Part shown: in pieces, positions 25,509 through 32,951 of the stretch | Layout of the letters: the number at the start of each line of letters is the position of its first letter | How positions within the stretch are numbered: the first letter of the stretch is position 1 | Source: Prevotella sp. | Lineage (GTDB): Bacteria > Bacteroidota > Bacteroidia > Bacteroidales > Bacteroidaceae | Reading direction: 5' to 3' | Assembly (NCBI GenBank): GCA_020026195.1 | Contig: JAHHQW010000027.1 | Location: 1 to 32,951, forward strand | DNA length: 32,951 nt | Made by a program: the position numbers and the translations under genes | Notes under the pieces: generated by a model | What the model was told of the DNA's origin: nothing | What the model saw: only the letters and a program-made list of their open reading frames with translations | Databases searched by the model: none

Positions 25509-25516
25509 TATTTTTG
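25509..25516 (+). promoter_or_regulatory. -7 element of the topoisomerase A gene promoter
   Basis: TATTTTTG at 25509-25516 matches the -7 consensus. The leader to the ATG at 25598 would be about 75 nt. No clear -33 TTG is seen. It is divergent from the glyS -7 element with 24 bp between. Confidence 0.5.
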
Positions 25517-25597
25517 CGTTAAAATCAAGTAAATGTCAATTTCTGATACATTTACACAATCAGTTATAATATTAAAAAAGAATTTCGATAAAAAGTT

Positions 25598-28189
25598 ATG
25601 AGCGAGGAAATAAAAGACGACATGTTTGATACTTCCGAGGTAAATCATCTTAGCGGCATGTACAAAACATGGTTTTTGGATTATGCTTCTTATGTAATTC
25701 TTGAACGTGCCGTGCCTAACATCGACGATGGTCTGAAACCTGTTCAGCGCCGTATACTGCATTCAATGAAGCGTATGGACGACGGACGATACAACAAGGT
25801 TGCCAACATCGTGGGACATACAATGCAGTTTCATCCTCATGGCGATGCTTCCATTGGTGATGCTCTTGTACAGTTAGGACAGAAAGACTTGCTCGTAGAC
25901 TGTCAGGGTAACTGGGGTAATATTCTTACTGGTGACCGTGCCGCAGCACCGCGTTATATCGAGGCAAGACTCTCTAAGTTTGCTCTTGACACGGTGTTTA
26001 ATCCTAAGACTACCGAATGGCAGCTCAGTTACGATGGACGAAATAAAGAGCCGGTTACGCTGCCTGTTAAGTTCCCGCTGCTTCTTGCACAGGGTGCCGA
26101 AGGTATTGCCGTAGGTCTGTCATCGAAGATTCTTCCACATAACTTTGTTGAAATTTGTGATGCCGCAATAGCATATCTTCATAACAAGGATTTTACACTT
26201 TATCCCGACTTCCCGACAGGCGGCAGCATCGACGTTGAGAAATATAACGATGGCGAACGTGGCGGAAGCATTAAGGTTAGGGCTAAAATCGAAAAACGTG
26301 ACAGTAAGACGCTGGCAATAACCGAACTGCCTTATGGAAAAACAACGGAAACGCTTATAGAATCGATCCTTAAGGCAATAGAGAAGGGTAAGATAAAGGC
26401 TCGTAAAGTAGATGATAATACGGCCGCATCGGTAGAGATTTTAGTTCATCTTGCTCCGGGTATCTCATCGGATAAGACACTGGATGCATTGTATGCATTT
26501 TCAGACTGTGAGGTGAATCTTTACCCCAACTGCTGTGTAATCGACAATAACAAACCTGTGTTCCTCAGTGTAAAGGATGTTCTCAGACATTCGGTAGATA
26601 AGACTATGGATCTTCTGCGAAGAGAATTGGAGATACGTAAGGGCGAACTGCTCGATCAACTTCATTTCTGTTCGCTCGAAAAGATATTTATCGAGGAACG
26701 TATCTATAAGGATAGAAAATTCGAAGAGGCGCCTGATATGGATAAGGTATGTGCTCACATCGAAACGAGACTGAAGCCATTTACAGAGATGTTTGTACGT
26801 GAGATTACACACGATGACATACTCAGACTGATGGAGATAAAGATGGCACGTATCCTTAAGTTTAATAAGGAAAAGGCTGATGAACTCATAGCCCGTATAA
26901 AAGAAGAGATAGCTGACATCGACCGTGACCTTGCAAATATGGTGGAGGTAACGTCAAGATGGTTCAAGTATCTTAAGGAGAAATATGGCAAGGACATGGC
27001 CCGTCGCACTGAGATTCGTAACTTTGAGACAATCGAGGCTACACGTGTAGTAGAGAAGAACGAAAAACTATACATCAATCGTGCCGAAGGTTTCGTTGGT
27101 ACAGGATTAAAGAAGGATGAGTTTGTATGTAACTGCTCAGACATTGACGATATAATAATATTCTACCGCGATGGTAAATATAAGATTACCAAAGTGGCAG
27201 ATAAACTGTTTGTTGGTAAGAACATATTATATGTAAATGTGTTCAAGAAAAAGGATCGTCGAACAATCTATAATGTTATCTATCGTGACGGAAAGCAGGG
27301 TTACAACTACATCAAGCGTTTCAACATTACCGGTATCACTCGTGACAGGGATTACGACATGACGCTCGGTACAAAGGGGTCGTTGGTACTTTACTTCACA
27401 GCCAATCATAATGGTGAGGCAGAAGTGGTTAAGGTTGCACTCGATATGTTGAATAAGCGTGGCGACGAAGTAAGCTTTGATTCCGACTTCTCAGAGATTC
27501 CTATTCGTAACCGCAGCGCACGTGGCGGAATACTCACCAAGGTACTTGTAAAAAAGATTACAATAAAGAGTAAGGGACAGAGTACGCTCGGCGGACGAAA
27601 AGTGTGGTATGATCCCGATGTGAATCGTTTGAATTATGACGAACAGGGACGACTCTTAGGAGAATTTGAGTCAGATGACCGCATATTGATAGTTCTTAAG
27701 AGTGGCGAGTTCTATCTCTCAGACTTTAATGTTTCTAATCATTTTGAGGATAACATCAGTATCATAGAGAAATGGGATCCGGAAAAGATATGGACTGCCG
27801 TTCTCTACGATTACGACAACTCAGGTTTTATATACATCAAACGTTTCAAGGTAGACGAGACAACAAAACACATGTCGTATCTCGGTGAGAATCCTCATAA
27901 CAAACAGATTCTTCTTACAGACACCGAACATCCGCGTATTAAGATTACCATGGGAGGAGCCGATGCATTCAGAGATCCTGAGATAATTGATGTCGATGAT
28001 TTCATCATGGTAAAGAGTTACAGTGCCAAGGGAAAGCGCCTTACAATTCGTGAGGTAGAGAAGATAGAAGAAATAGAGCCTTTGATAGTGCCCGAAGAAG
28101 AGGACGAAATCGAAGACGAATCATCAATGGATGATTCAATGGAGACAGAAGAAGTTCAGTCGGAATCTGACAGAGATGATGAAGCCTGA
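25598..28189 (+). CDS. parC: DNA topoisomerase IV subunit A-like protein (ParC/GyrA family)
   Basis: An 863-residue type IIA topoisomerase A subunit. The DNA-gate region has DGLKPVQRRILHSM (44-57) and the active-site pair R119-Y120 in AAAPRYIEAR. The breakage-reunion core and coiled coil run to about 480, and the C-terminal beta-pinwheel repeats (about 500-800) include GGRKVWYD-like blades. It ends in an acidic tail (820-863). The canonical GyrA box (QRRGGKG) is not seen in the pinwheel; instead there are sequences such as SARGGILTK, which suggests topoisomerase IV rather than gyrase. The Ser that quinolones use in other enzymes is Ala84 here (HPHGDASIGDAL). No parE or gyrB is adjacent. Assignment to ParC is likely but not proven. 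Confidence 0.88.
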   Translation: MSEEIKDDMFDTSEVNHLSGMYKTWFLDYASYVILERAVPNIDDGLKPVQRRILHSMKRMDDGRYNKVANIVGHTMQFHPHGDASIGDALVQLGQKDLLVDCQGNWGNILTGDRAAAPRYIEARLSKFALDTVFNPKTTEWQLSYDGRNKEPVTLPVKFPLLLAQGAEGIAVGLSSKILPHNFVEICDAAIAYLHNKDFTLYPDFPTGGSIDVEKYNDGERGGSIKVRAKIEKRDSKTLAITELPYGKTTETLIESILKAIEKGKIKARKVDDNTAASVEILVHLAPGISSDKTLDALYAFSDCEVNLYPNCCVIDNNKPVFLSVKDVLRHSVDKTMDLLRRELEIRKGELLDQLHFCSLEKIFIEERIYKDRKFEEAPDMDKVCAHIETRLKPFTEMFVREITHDDILRLMEIKMARILKFNKEKADELIARIKEEIADIDRDLANMVEVTSRWFKYLKEKYGKDMARRTEIRNFETIEATRVVEKNEKLYINRAEGFVGTGLKKDEFVCNCSDIDDIIIFYRDGKYKITKVADKLFVGKNILYVNVFKKKDRRTIYNVIYRDGKQGYNYIKRFNITGITRDRDYDMTLGTKGSLVLYFTANHNGEAEVVKVALDMLNKRGDEVSFDSDFSEIPIRNRSARGGILTKVLVKKITIKSKGQSTLGGRKVWYDPDVNRLNYDEQGRLLGEFESDDRILIVLKSGEFYLSDFNVSNHFEDNISIIEKWDPEKIWTAVLYDYDNSGFIYIKRFKVDETTKHMSYLGENPHNKQILLTDTEHPRIKITMGGADAFRDPEIIDVDDFIMVKSYSAKGKRLTIREVEKIEEIEPLIVPEEEDEIEDESSMDDSMETEEVQSESDRDDEA

Positions 28190-28225
28190 ACATATAATAA
28201 AAAGAACAGTTAAATTTGTTCTCTG

Positions 28226-29062
28226 ATGAAAAAGAAAAGAAACATATTAAGTGTCGTAGCAGTTCTCTGCATGATGTTTCCTGCTGTAACGGCAACGGCA
28301 CAGACCGACTCGCTGGAGTTTCGTAAAGGTAAGATAATAACTAATTCGCGAATGCTCTCGGTGGGTTACACAAATGTACTCGATACATATCTCACTCCGC
28401 AGGAGTATACAGGTACCGATATGCGTTACATTTCGCATACAATACGCCGTGCTCCAGGAAAGAACTGGTCGATGCAGCTTGTGCATGAAGGACAGTTTAC
28501 ATACACTCACAATCGTGCAAACAATGCCGATGACATGGGCGGAGCTTATCGTTTTGCCTACGGAATGCACCGCCATTACACGTTCTTTGGCGACCGTCTT
28601 GAACTGAAGGTCGGAGGCGAGGCAGCCTTACGCGCGGGATTCCTATATAATACGCGTGGAGGCAATAATCCCGCACAGGCGCAGTTCGACATTAACATTG
28701 CTCCATCAGTAGCTGCTGCATACACATTATACAGCAAAGGTCATCCGTTGAAGTTCCGTTACGAATTGTCTGTCCCGCTGATGGGCATCATGTTCAGTCC
28801 TAATTACGGACAGTCATACTATGAAATATTCTCCGAAGGCGATTACGACCATAACATCGTGCCCACGACATTCATAAGCGCTCCATCGTTCAGACACATG
28901 TTCACGTTCGATTTCGATTTGTTTAAGACAACCTTCCGTGTTGGCTATCTGGGCGATTACCGCGGAGCAGAAGTCAACGACCTTAAATATCACACATATT
29001 CAAGTATGTTCCTGATTGGATTCGTAAAGAAATTCCAGATAACAAAATTCATGAACCGATGA
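28226..29062 (+). CDS. DUF3316 family secreted or outer membrane protein
   Basis: A 278-residue protein with a signal peptide (cut near ATA/Q, 25-26). The mature part is rich in aromatic, alternating beta strands, such as NWSMQLVHEGQFTYTH, GGAYRFAYGMHRHYTFFG and RVGYLGDYRGAEVNDL. It fits the Bacteroidetes DUF3316 family of probable beta-barrels. There is no cysteine lipobox. The gene starts 36 nt after parC and overlaps the S41 peptidase gene by 4 nt (ATGA), which suggests one transcript and translational coupling. The biochemical role is unknown. Confidence 0.8.
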   Translation: MKKKRNILSVVAVLCMMFPAVTATAQTDSLEFRKGKIITNSRMLSVGYTNVLDTYLTPQEYTGTDMRYISHTIRRAPGKNWSMQLVHEGQFTYTHNRANNADDMGGAYRFAYGMHRHYTFFGDRLELKVGGEAALRAGFLYNTRGGNNPAQAQFDINIAPSVAAAYTLYSKGHPLKFRYELSVPLMGIMFSPNYGQSYYEIFSEGDYDHNIVPTTFISAPSFRHMFTFDFDLFKTTFRVGYLGDYRGAEVNDLKYHTYSSMFLIGFVKKFQITKFMNR

Positions 29063-30072
29063 GAAAAACATTATATTTTCTTCTTATAACACTTACGTTA
29101 TGTCTTTCTTCGTGTGTAGAAGAAAAGCAGTACTCCGATAATCCGCGTGGAAACTTCGAGGCTTTATGGAAGCTTCTCGATGAACATTACTGTTTCTTTG
29201 AATACAAGAACCAGCAGTATGGACTTGACTGGGATTATGTGCACGATAAATATTCAAGGATGATAGAGCCTGACATGAGCGAACGACAGCTGTTCGAAGT
29301 ACTTGGCAATATGTTAGGCGAACTGCGTGACGGTCATGTAAATATGTGGTCGCCGTTCGATATGGCGCGTTACTGGTCGTGGCATGAAAATTATCCCCAG
29401 AACTTCAGCGATTCTATCCAGCGCCGTTATCTTGGTACAGACTATAAGATAACAGGCGGTGCCAGATATAAAATACTTGATGACAACATTGGTTATGTAT
29501 ACTGGGGCGGATTTGATTTTCCGATAGGAACAGGCAGTCTTGATGAGATAATTAACGGACTGATGACGTGTAATGCAATTATCATAGACGTTCGTAACAA
29601 CGGCGGCGGCATGATTACCACGGCAGAGAAGGTGGCTGCGAGATTTACTGACGAGACACTTCTCGTGGGATATATGCAGCACAAGACAGGTAAGGGACAT
29701 AATGATTTTTCAGAGAAACGCAGACAGATGCTTAAGCCCGCAGCGTCTCTTCGCTGGCATAAGCCCGTGGCTGTACTCACTAACCGCAGTGTGTACAGTG
29801 CAACCAACGAGTTTGTTAAATATATGAAGTGCTGTCCCAACGTCATCACCGTGGGCGACAAGACCGGTGGTGGAGCAGGAATGCCTTTCACTGGTGAGAT
29901 ACCGGTAGGGTGGAGCGTACGTTTTTCAGCCTGTCCGATGTTCGACAAAGACGGTAATTCCGTTGAGTTTGGAATTGATCCCGACTACAAGGTAGACATC
30001 ACGAGCGAAGACTATTCTAAGAGTGTAGATACGATAATAGAATTTGCACGCAAACAATTAAAAATGATGTAA
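29059..30072 (+). CDS. S41-family peptidase lipoprotein
   Basis: A 337-residue protein with a lipobox (LSSC, C19). The catalytic domain has DGHV (91-94, H93), NIGYVYWGGF, IIIDVRNNGGGM (174-185), the nucleophile serine in NRSVYSATNEF (S247) and GDKTGGGAG (266-274). In C-terminal processing peptidases the catalytic lysine falls in the position that here is glycine, so H93-S247 and the GDKTGGGAG loop fit the tricorn-like S41B type better. No PDZ domain is evident. It probably acts in the periplasm or on the outer surface. It is coupled to the DUF3316 gene upstream, which may be a partner or substrate. Confidence 0.83.
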   Translation: MRKTLYFLLITLTLCLSSCVEEKQYSDNPRGNFEALWKLLDEHYCFFEYKNQQYGLDWDYVHDKYSRMIEPDMSERQLFEVLGNMLGELRDGHVNMWSPFDMARYWSWHENYPQNFSDSIQRRYLGTDYKITGGARYKILDDNIGYVYWGGFDFPIGTGSLDEIINGLMTCNAIIIDVRNNGGGMITTAEKVAARFTDETLLVGYMQHKTGKGHNDFSEKRRQMLKPAASLRWHKPVAVLTNRSVYSATNEFVKYMKCCPNVITVGDKTGGGAGMPFTGEIPVGWSVRFSACPMFDKDGNSVEFGIDPDYKVDITSEDYSKSVDTIIEFARKQLKMM

Positions 30073-30141
30073 TTCCACATAAGGCAATTATATTAAAAGA
30101 TAATTTTTTAATAAACATTTCATAAATATCAATACTTTTAT

Positions 30142-30149
30142 TATCTTTG
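30142..30149 (+). promoter_or_regulatory. -7 element of tRNA-Leu promoter
   Basis: TATCTTTG at 30142-30149, 22 bp before the tRNA. A T-rich region stands at -33 without a clear TTG. Confidence 0.55.
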
Positions 30150-30171
30150 CACACGGAAATATAAAAGCATT

Positions 30172-30253
30172 GCGCTAGTGGCGGAATTGGTAGACGCGCT
30201 AGACTTAGGATCTAGTGTTTTCCAACGTGTAGGTTCGAGTCCTATCTGGCGCA
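30172..30253 (+). tRNA. tRNA-Leu (anticodon UAG)
   Basis: The 82-nt gene folds as a class II tRNA. The acceptor arms are GCGCTAG and CTGGCGC with one G-U pair. The anticodon stem CTAGA/TCTAG encloses the loop CTTAGGA, with anticodon TAG at 30206-30208 for CUA and other CUN leucine codons. The extended variable arm (GTGTTTTCCAAC region) and the GTTCGAGTC T-loop are present. The discriminator base is A30253. The 3' CCA is not encoded. Confidence 0.95.
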
Positions 30254-30260
30254 CAATTAA

Positions 30261-30299
30261 AATCCTAACTACTTTATTATAAGTGGTTAGGATTTTTTT
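30261..30299 (+). terminator. Terminator after tRNA-Leu
   Basis: AATCCTAACTACTT (30261-30274) pairs with AAGTGGTTAGGATT (30281-30294) with one G-U pair and a 6-nt loop. A run of T follows. Confidence 0.88.
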
Positions 30300-30327
30300 A
30301 TTATGTGTACAAAGTGTACTTTCTTTA

Positions 30328-30359
30328 TTTGCTTTTATTAGTACAAACCCTTATATTTG
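30328..30359 (+). promoter_or_regulatory. Promoter of the DUF4465 protein gene
   Basis: TTTG at 30328-30331, 20 bp, then TATATTTG at 30352-30359. Transcription near 30366 gives a leader of about 120 nt, longer than those of neighbouring genes. Confidence 0.75.
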
Positions 30360-30403
30360 TAAAATCATACATAAATGTGAAATAACAGATACAAATATAA
30401 ATT

Positions 30404-30444
30404 CAGCATTTTGTTCACATAACAGGTACATGTACATAATGCTG
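30404..30444 (+). promoter_or_regulatory. Structured 5' leader of the DUF4465 gene
   Basis: CAGCATT (30404-30410) pairs with AATGCTG (30438-30444). It encloses a small hairpin, TGTT (30412-30415) with AACA (30421-30424), and the 10-bp palindrome GTACATGTAC (30426-30435). The fold would occupy most of the leader between the promoter and the ATG at 30488. No known riboswitch consensus is visible. Its role is not known. Confidence 0.45.
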
Positions 30445-30487
30445 TTACTTATATATATGATAAATTAACCCTATAAACGTATTATTT

Positions 30488-32788
30488 ATGAAACATTTAT
30501 CTACCCGTATTCTTTTTTTGGTTTTTACCTTATCGGTAATGTTTCGTTTAGATGCCTATGCCGATTATAATGAACTTTCAGTTAAGGCACCCGATGTAAC
30601 GGTGTTGCAGGGACAGTCGGCTGAACTCTTTGTTTATGTAACGGGAGGCACACAGCCATACAATGCTGTCTGGTATGATGACAAGATGCAGCGACTCGAT
30701 TCCCAGTCATTTTCCGGTGCATCAGCCTCCATACAGCTTCATGCCGTATGCACCGAGGACATCATCGTTAAGGTAACCGATGCCGACGGAGCCGTGTCGT
30801 CGGTTGTACAGCGCATCATAGTACGCACCAGTGATGCTCCTGCCGCCACCTTCGACAACATAAATCTCGGCATGTCACGTTATTCAAATGGAAGATACAG
30901 TAAGTCTGATGCCGCCCCCGCAAAAGGGTGGTACAATAGTTTTGTAAGCGGTGCTTTTGTCTTCCATTCTCTCAGCAGCACTGTCGGACAGCGCGCCACG
31001 GGATGTACCGTAACCAATCTCAGTTCGTCCGAATATAAGCCGCACGATGACGACTTTATATATGCTGCTGCCACCGAAGGCGGATACAAATCATCCCCTG
31101 CATATCTCACGGTATGCGATTCCGCATATATTACCTTTGCCGACGAATGTTCATCATCACATCCTTTAAGCGGATTTTACATCACATGTTCGTCAGCCAT
31201 GTATAGTTCCGTAATCAATGGCTCCGACCTCTCTCCGGAGTTCCAGCATGGCGACTATGCATACGTAACCATTACTAATGAGGCAGAAGGTAAAAGTATA
31301 AACTACTACATTGCCGACTATCGTTCAGATAACGAGTACAATCATTTCTGCCTTAACACATGGCAGTGGGTTGACCTGCGTCCGTTAGGAAAGATAACCG
31401 GAACACTTAAACTGCGTTTCAGAAGCAATCATCTTGCCGAAGACGGACAGACAGGATTCTTCATGCCGGCAATCTTCTGCATCGACGATTTCAACGGAAC
31501 ATGCGAAATGACTGACGCCCACGTGCAGAACATAACGTCAGGCTCTGCTATTGATTTAACACACATCCTTCCGTTGCCAAACACACCTGCTGACGTAAAA
31601 TACAGCATCACCGACATACAGGGAGGATATTCCGACGATGCACAGTTTGAGATAAATGGTTACGACCTCATTGTAAAGGCATCGCAGTGTAATGTGCGCA
31701 TCACCGTGCAGCAGGAGTTTGCAGGCTTTAGGTATTATGCCTCCGTACCGGTTGTTGTAAGCGGTTCACATGTAAAGGCAGACTTTGAGAATCTTGATCC
31801 AGGAACAGAATCATACGTATCGCCTACCGACAGAACATTTACCAGCGGCACATACCGCTTTACATCCGATGCCTTTGCCGACAACGGATTCTCATACAGC
31901 AGTATCACTACATCAGGTGCCGACCGTCAGCACCAGTTCCGTGCATCTGCAGCAGGAGGCGGATATTTACTTTCTAATAACTATGCAGTCCTTACGGATT
32001 CTGGCACTGTAAGCACCATCTCTCCCGAACATCAGATAAGCGGATTCTATGTCACCTCGTCGGCAGCAACATACAACGATGTAGCCAACGGCTATTCAAA
32101 TCTCACGCGTCCTTTCGCACAGGGTGACAGTATGGTGCTCACTATAGTAAATAACGATAATGGCAGAAAGATAAGTTATCCCGTTGCCGACTATCGTTCT
32201 GATAATGCAGCCGACCATTACTGTCTTGACACATGGCAGTGGGTAGATCTCCGTTCACTCGGCAAGGCAAACACCCTTTCGCTTTACCTCAGCAGCAGTC
32301 AGATGCTTAGTGAAGGCAGTACAGGTTTCCATCTGACATCATTCTGCTGTATAGATGATTTCGGCGGCAGCCGTATCGTAACCGAATATCCTGCCGTTGC
32401 GTTCGGGTTCTCCGGTCCGTGTATGGCTGAGCTCGCATTATCCGATTACTTCACATTTGATAATCAGGGAACATCCACCGTTACCTACACTATCGACGAG
32501 ATAACAGGTCTTGATAAAACATCTTCTGCTATTATCGAAGACGGAAAACTTGAATTCGGCATCAACAATGAAACCACGTTTACCGTTGTTATCAGAGCTT
32601 TCTGCCGCGGAATTGTTAAGTACGCCTCAATCCCCGTAACCTTTACGACGGACATTAACAATGTTACGGAGCATGCAGGTGTTGCTGTCCGATATACTTC
32701 TGACGGAAGAGTTATAAGTAAGCCTGAACGCGGAATAAATATCATCCGCCTTGATGACGGCACCGTTAAAAAGACATTTGTTAGATAA
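30488..32788 (+). CDS. Secreted protein with two DUF4465 domains
   Basis: A 766-residue exported protein with a signal peptide (about 1-25, ending DAYA) and no lipobox cysteine. The order is an Ig-like domain (about 29-118), a first DUF4465 domain (about 120-345), a second Ig-like linker (about 350-430), a second DUF4465 domain (about 432-640), a third Ig-like segment (about 645-725), and a short tail. The duplicated blocks share ADYRSDN, a CL(N/D)TWQWVDLR segment, LGK, and (F/C)CIDDF(N/G)G, at 276 and 567. The tail (YTSDGRVISKPERG, then INIIRLDDGTVKK) resembles a short type IX secretion-type sorting tail. DUF4465 is often found in Bacteroidetes surface proteins; from memory, some are near cobalamin loci, but nothing here shows that. 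The ligand is unknown. Confidence 0.85.
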   Translation: MKHLSTRILFLVFTLSVMFRLDAYADYNELSVKAPDVTVLQGQSAELFVYVTGGTQPYNAVWYDDKMQRLDSQSFSGASASIQLHAVCTEDIIVKVTDADGAVSSVVQRIIVRTSDAPAATFDNINLGMSRYSNGRYSKSDAAPAKGWYNSFVSGAFVFHSLSSTVGQRATGCTVTNLSSSEYKPHDDDFIYAAATEGGYKSSPAYLTVCDSAYITFADECSSSHPLSGFYITCSSAMYSSVINGSDLSPEFQHGDYAYVTITNEAEGKSINYYIADYRSDNEYNHFCLNTWQWVDLRPLGKITGTLKLRFRSNHLAEDGQTGFFMPAIFCIDDFNGTCEMTDAHVQNITSGSAIDLTHILPLPNTPADVKYSITDIQGGYSDDAQFEINGYDLIVKASQCNVRITVQQEFAGFRYYASVPVVVSGSHVKADFENLDPGTESYVSPTDRTFTSGTYRFTSDAFADNGFSYSSITTSGADRQHQFRASAAGGGYLLSNNYAVLTDSGTVSTISPEHQISGFYVTSSAATYNDVANGYSNLTRPFAQGDSMVLTIVNNDNGRKISYPVADYRSDNAADHYCLDTWQWVDLRSLGKANTLSLYLSSSQMLSEGSTGFHLTSFCCIDDFGGSRIVTEYPAVAFGFSGPCMAELALSDYFTFDNQGTSTVTYTIDEITGLDKTSSAIIEDGKLEFGINNETTFTVVIRAFCRGIVKYASIPVTFTTDINNVTEHAGVAVRYTSDGRVISKPERGINIIRLDDGTVKKTFVR

Positions 32789-32816
32789 CTGTACATTATT
32801 TTAATACTTTCATAAG

Positions 32817-32855
32817 GGCAGTATTGTGAAAAAGCATCACAATACTGCCTTTTTT
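32817..32855 (+). terminator. Terminator of the DUF4465 gene
   Basis: GGCAGTATTGTG (32817-32828) pairs perfectly with CACAATACTGCC (32838-32849). TTTTTT follows. Confidence 0.92.
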
Positions 32856-32951
32856 ATCACTTTTACATGTATTCCGGCTCAGTAGATAATCAATGGTGAT
32901 AGCCATATAGCTTAGCGATTCTAAAAAGAAAGAACTTCTTGTCAGCTATCC

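Noticed and set aside
30172..30299. An integrated element at the tRNA-Leu gene
   Set aside because: No integrase gene and no repeat of the tRNA 3' end are visible in the window; the gene is followed by a normal terminator.
30366..30487. A cobalamin riboswitch in the DUF4465 leader
   Set aside because: The leader is too short, and none of the conserved cobalamin riboswitch segments is visible.
1..32951. CRISPR arrays, insertion sequences or prophage genes
   Set aside because: No regularly spaced repeats, no transposase motifs and no phage structural proteins were seen on either strand.

Overview
The window reads as a chromosomal segment of a member of the Bacteroidales, most likely Prevotellaceae (Prevotella sensu lato). 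The evidence is: promoters of the Bacteroidetes type (TTG/TTTG, about 20 bp, then TAnnTTTG) upstream of many genes; genes that start without a Shine-Dalgarno sequence; a lipoprotein TamA-like Omp85 protein (TamL); the rpmB-rpmG-DUF4295 ribosomal cluster; a short primary sigma factor without region 1.1; and DUF2027/Smr, DUF3316 and DUF4465 proteins. I see no insertion sequence, phage gene, CRISPR array or plasmid function. Family names come from reading the translations, not from searches.

Layout, left to right. (1) 1-4.6 kb: an XRE-type regulator with its own promoter and terminator, then a recJ-recQ recombination/repair operon on the minus strand. (2) 5.1-6.4 kb: rpmB-rpmG-DUF4295, a terminator, and a stand-alone AlaX-like tRNA editing protein. 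(3) 7.1-11.6 kb: an apparent four-gene operon, ilvE-trmB-rlmD-like-porin, bounded by a clear promoter and a clear terminator. (4) 12.1-14.2 kb: a periplasmic TonB C-terminal-domain protein and a membrane TPR-HTH protein under one promoter and terminator; this is the best candidate here for an uncharacterised signalling pair. (5) 14.5-20.7 kb: tamL and a TrmH/SpoU-type RNA methyltransferase, divergent from overlapping promoters; the methyltransferase runs 38 bp into the end of nadE, which follows a DUF2027-Smr gene. (6) 20.8-23.9 kb: the primary sigma factor, convergent with an opine-dehydrogenase-like gene, then an FKBP lipoprotein. (7) 23.9-30.1 kb: glyS, divergent from a topoisomerase IV A-type subunit gene that is followed by a DUF3316 protein and an S41 peptidase lipoprotein. 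(8) 30.1-32.9 kb: tRNA-Leu(UAG) and a large secreted protein with two DUF4465 domains behind a structured leader.

Most of the window is housekeeping: translation (L28, L33, GlyRS, tRNA editing, tRNA and rRNA methylation), DNA repair and topology, NAD and branched-chain amino acid synthesis, and outer membrane assembly. The more unusual parts are the TonB/TPR-HTH pair, the internally duplicated DUF4465 protein and its leader, the orphan opine-dehydrogenase-like gene, the displaced zinc cluster in RecQ, and several symmetric motifs in the 11.6-12.1 kb intergenic region.
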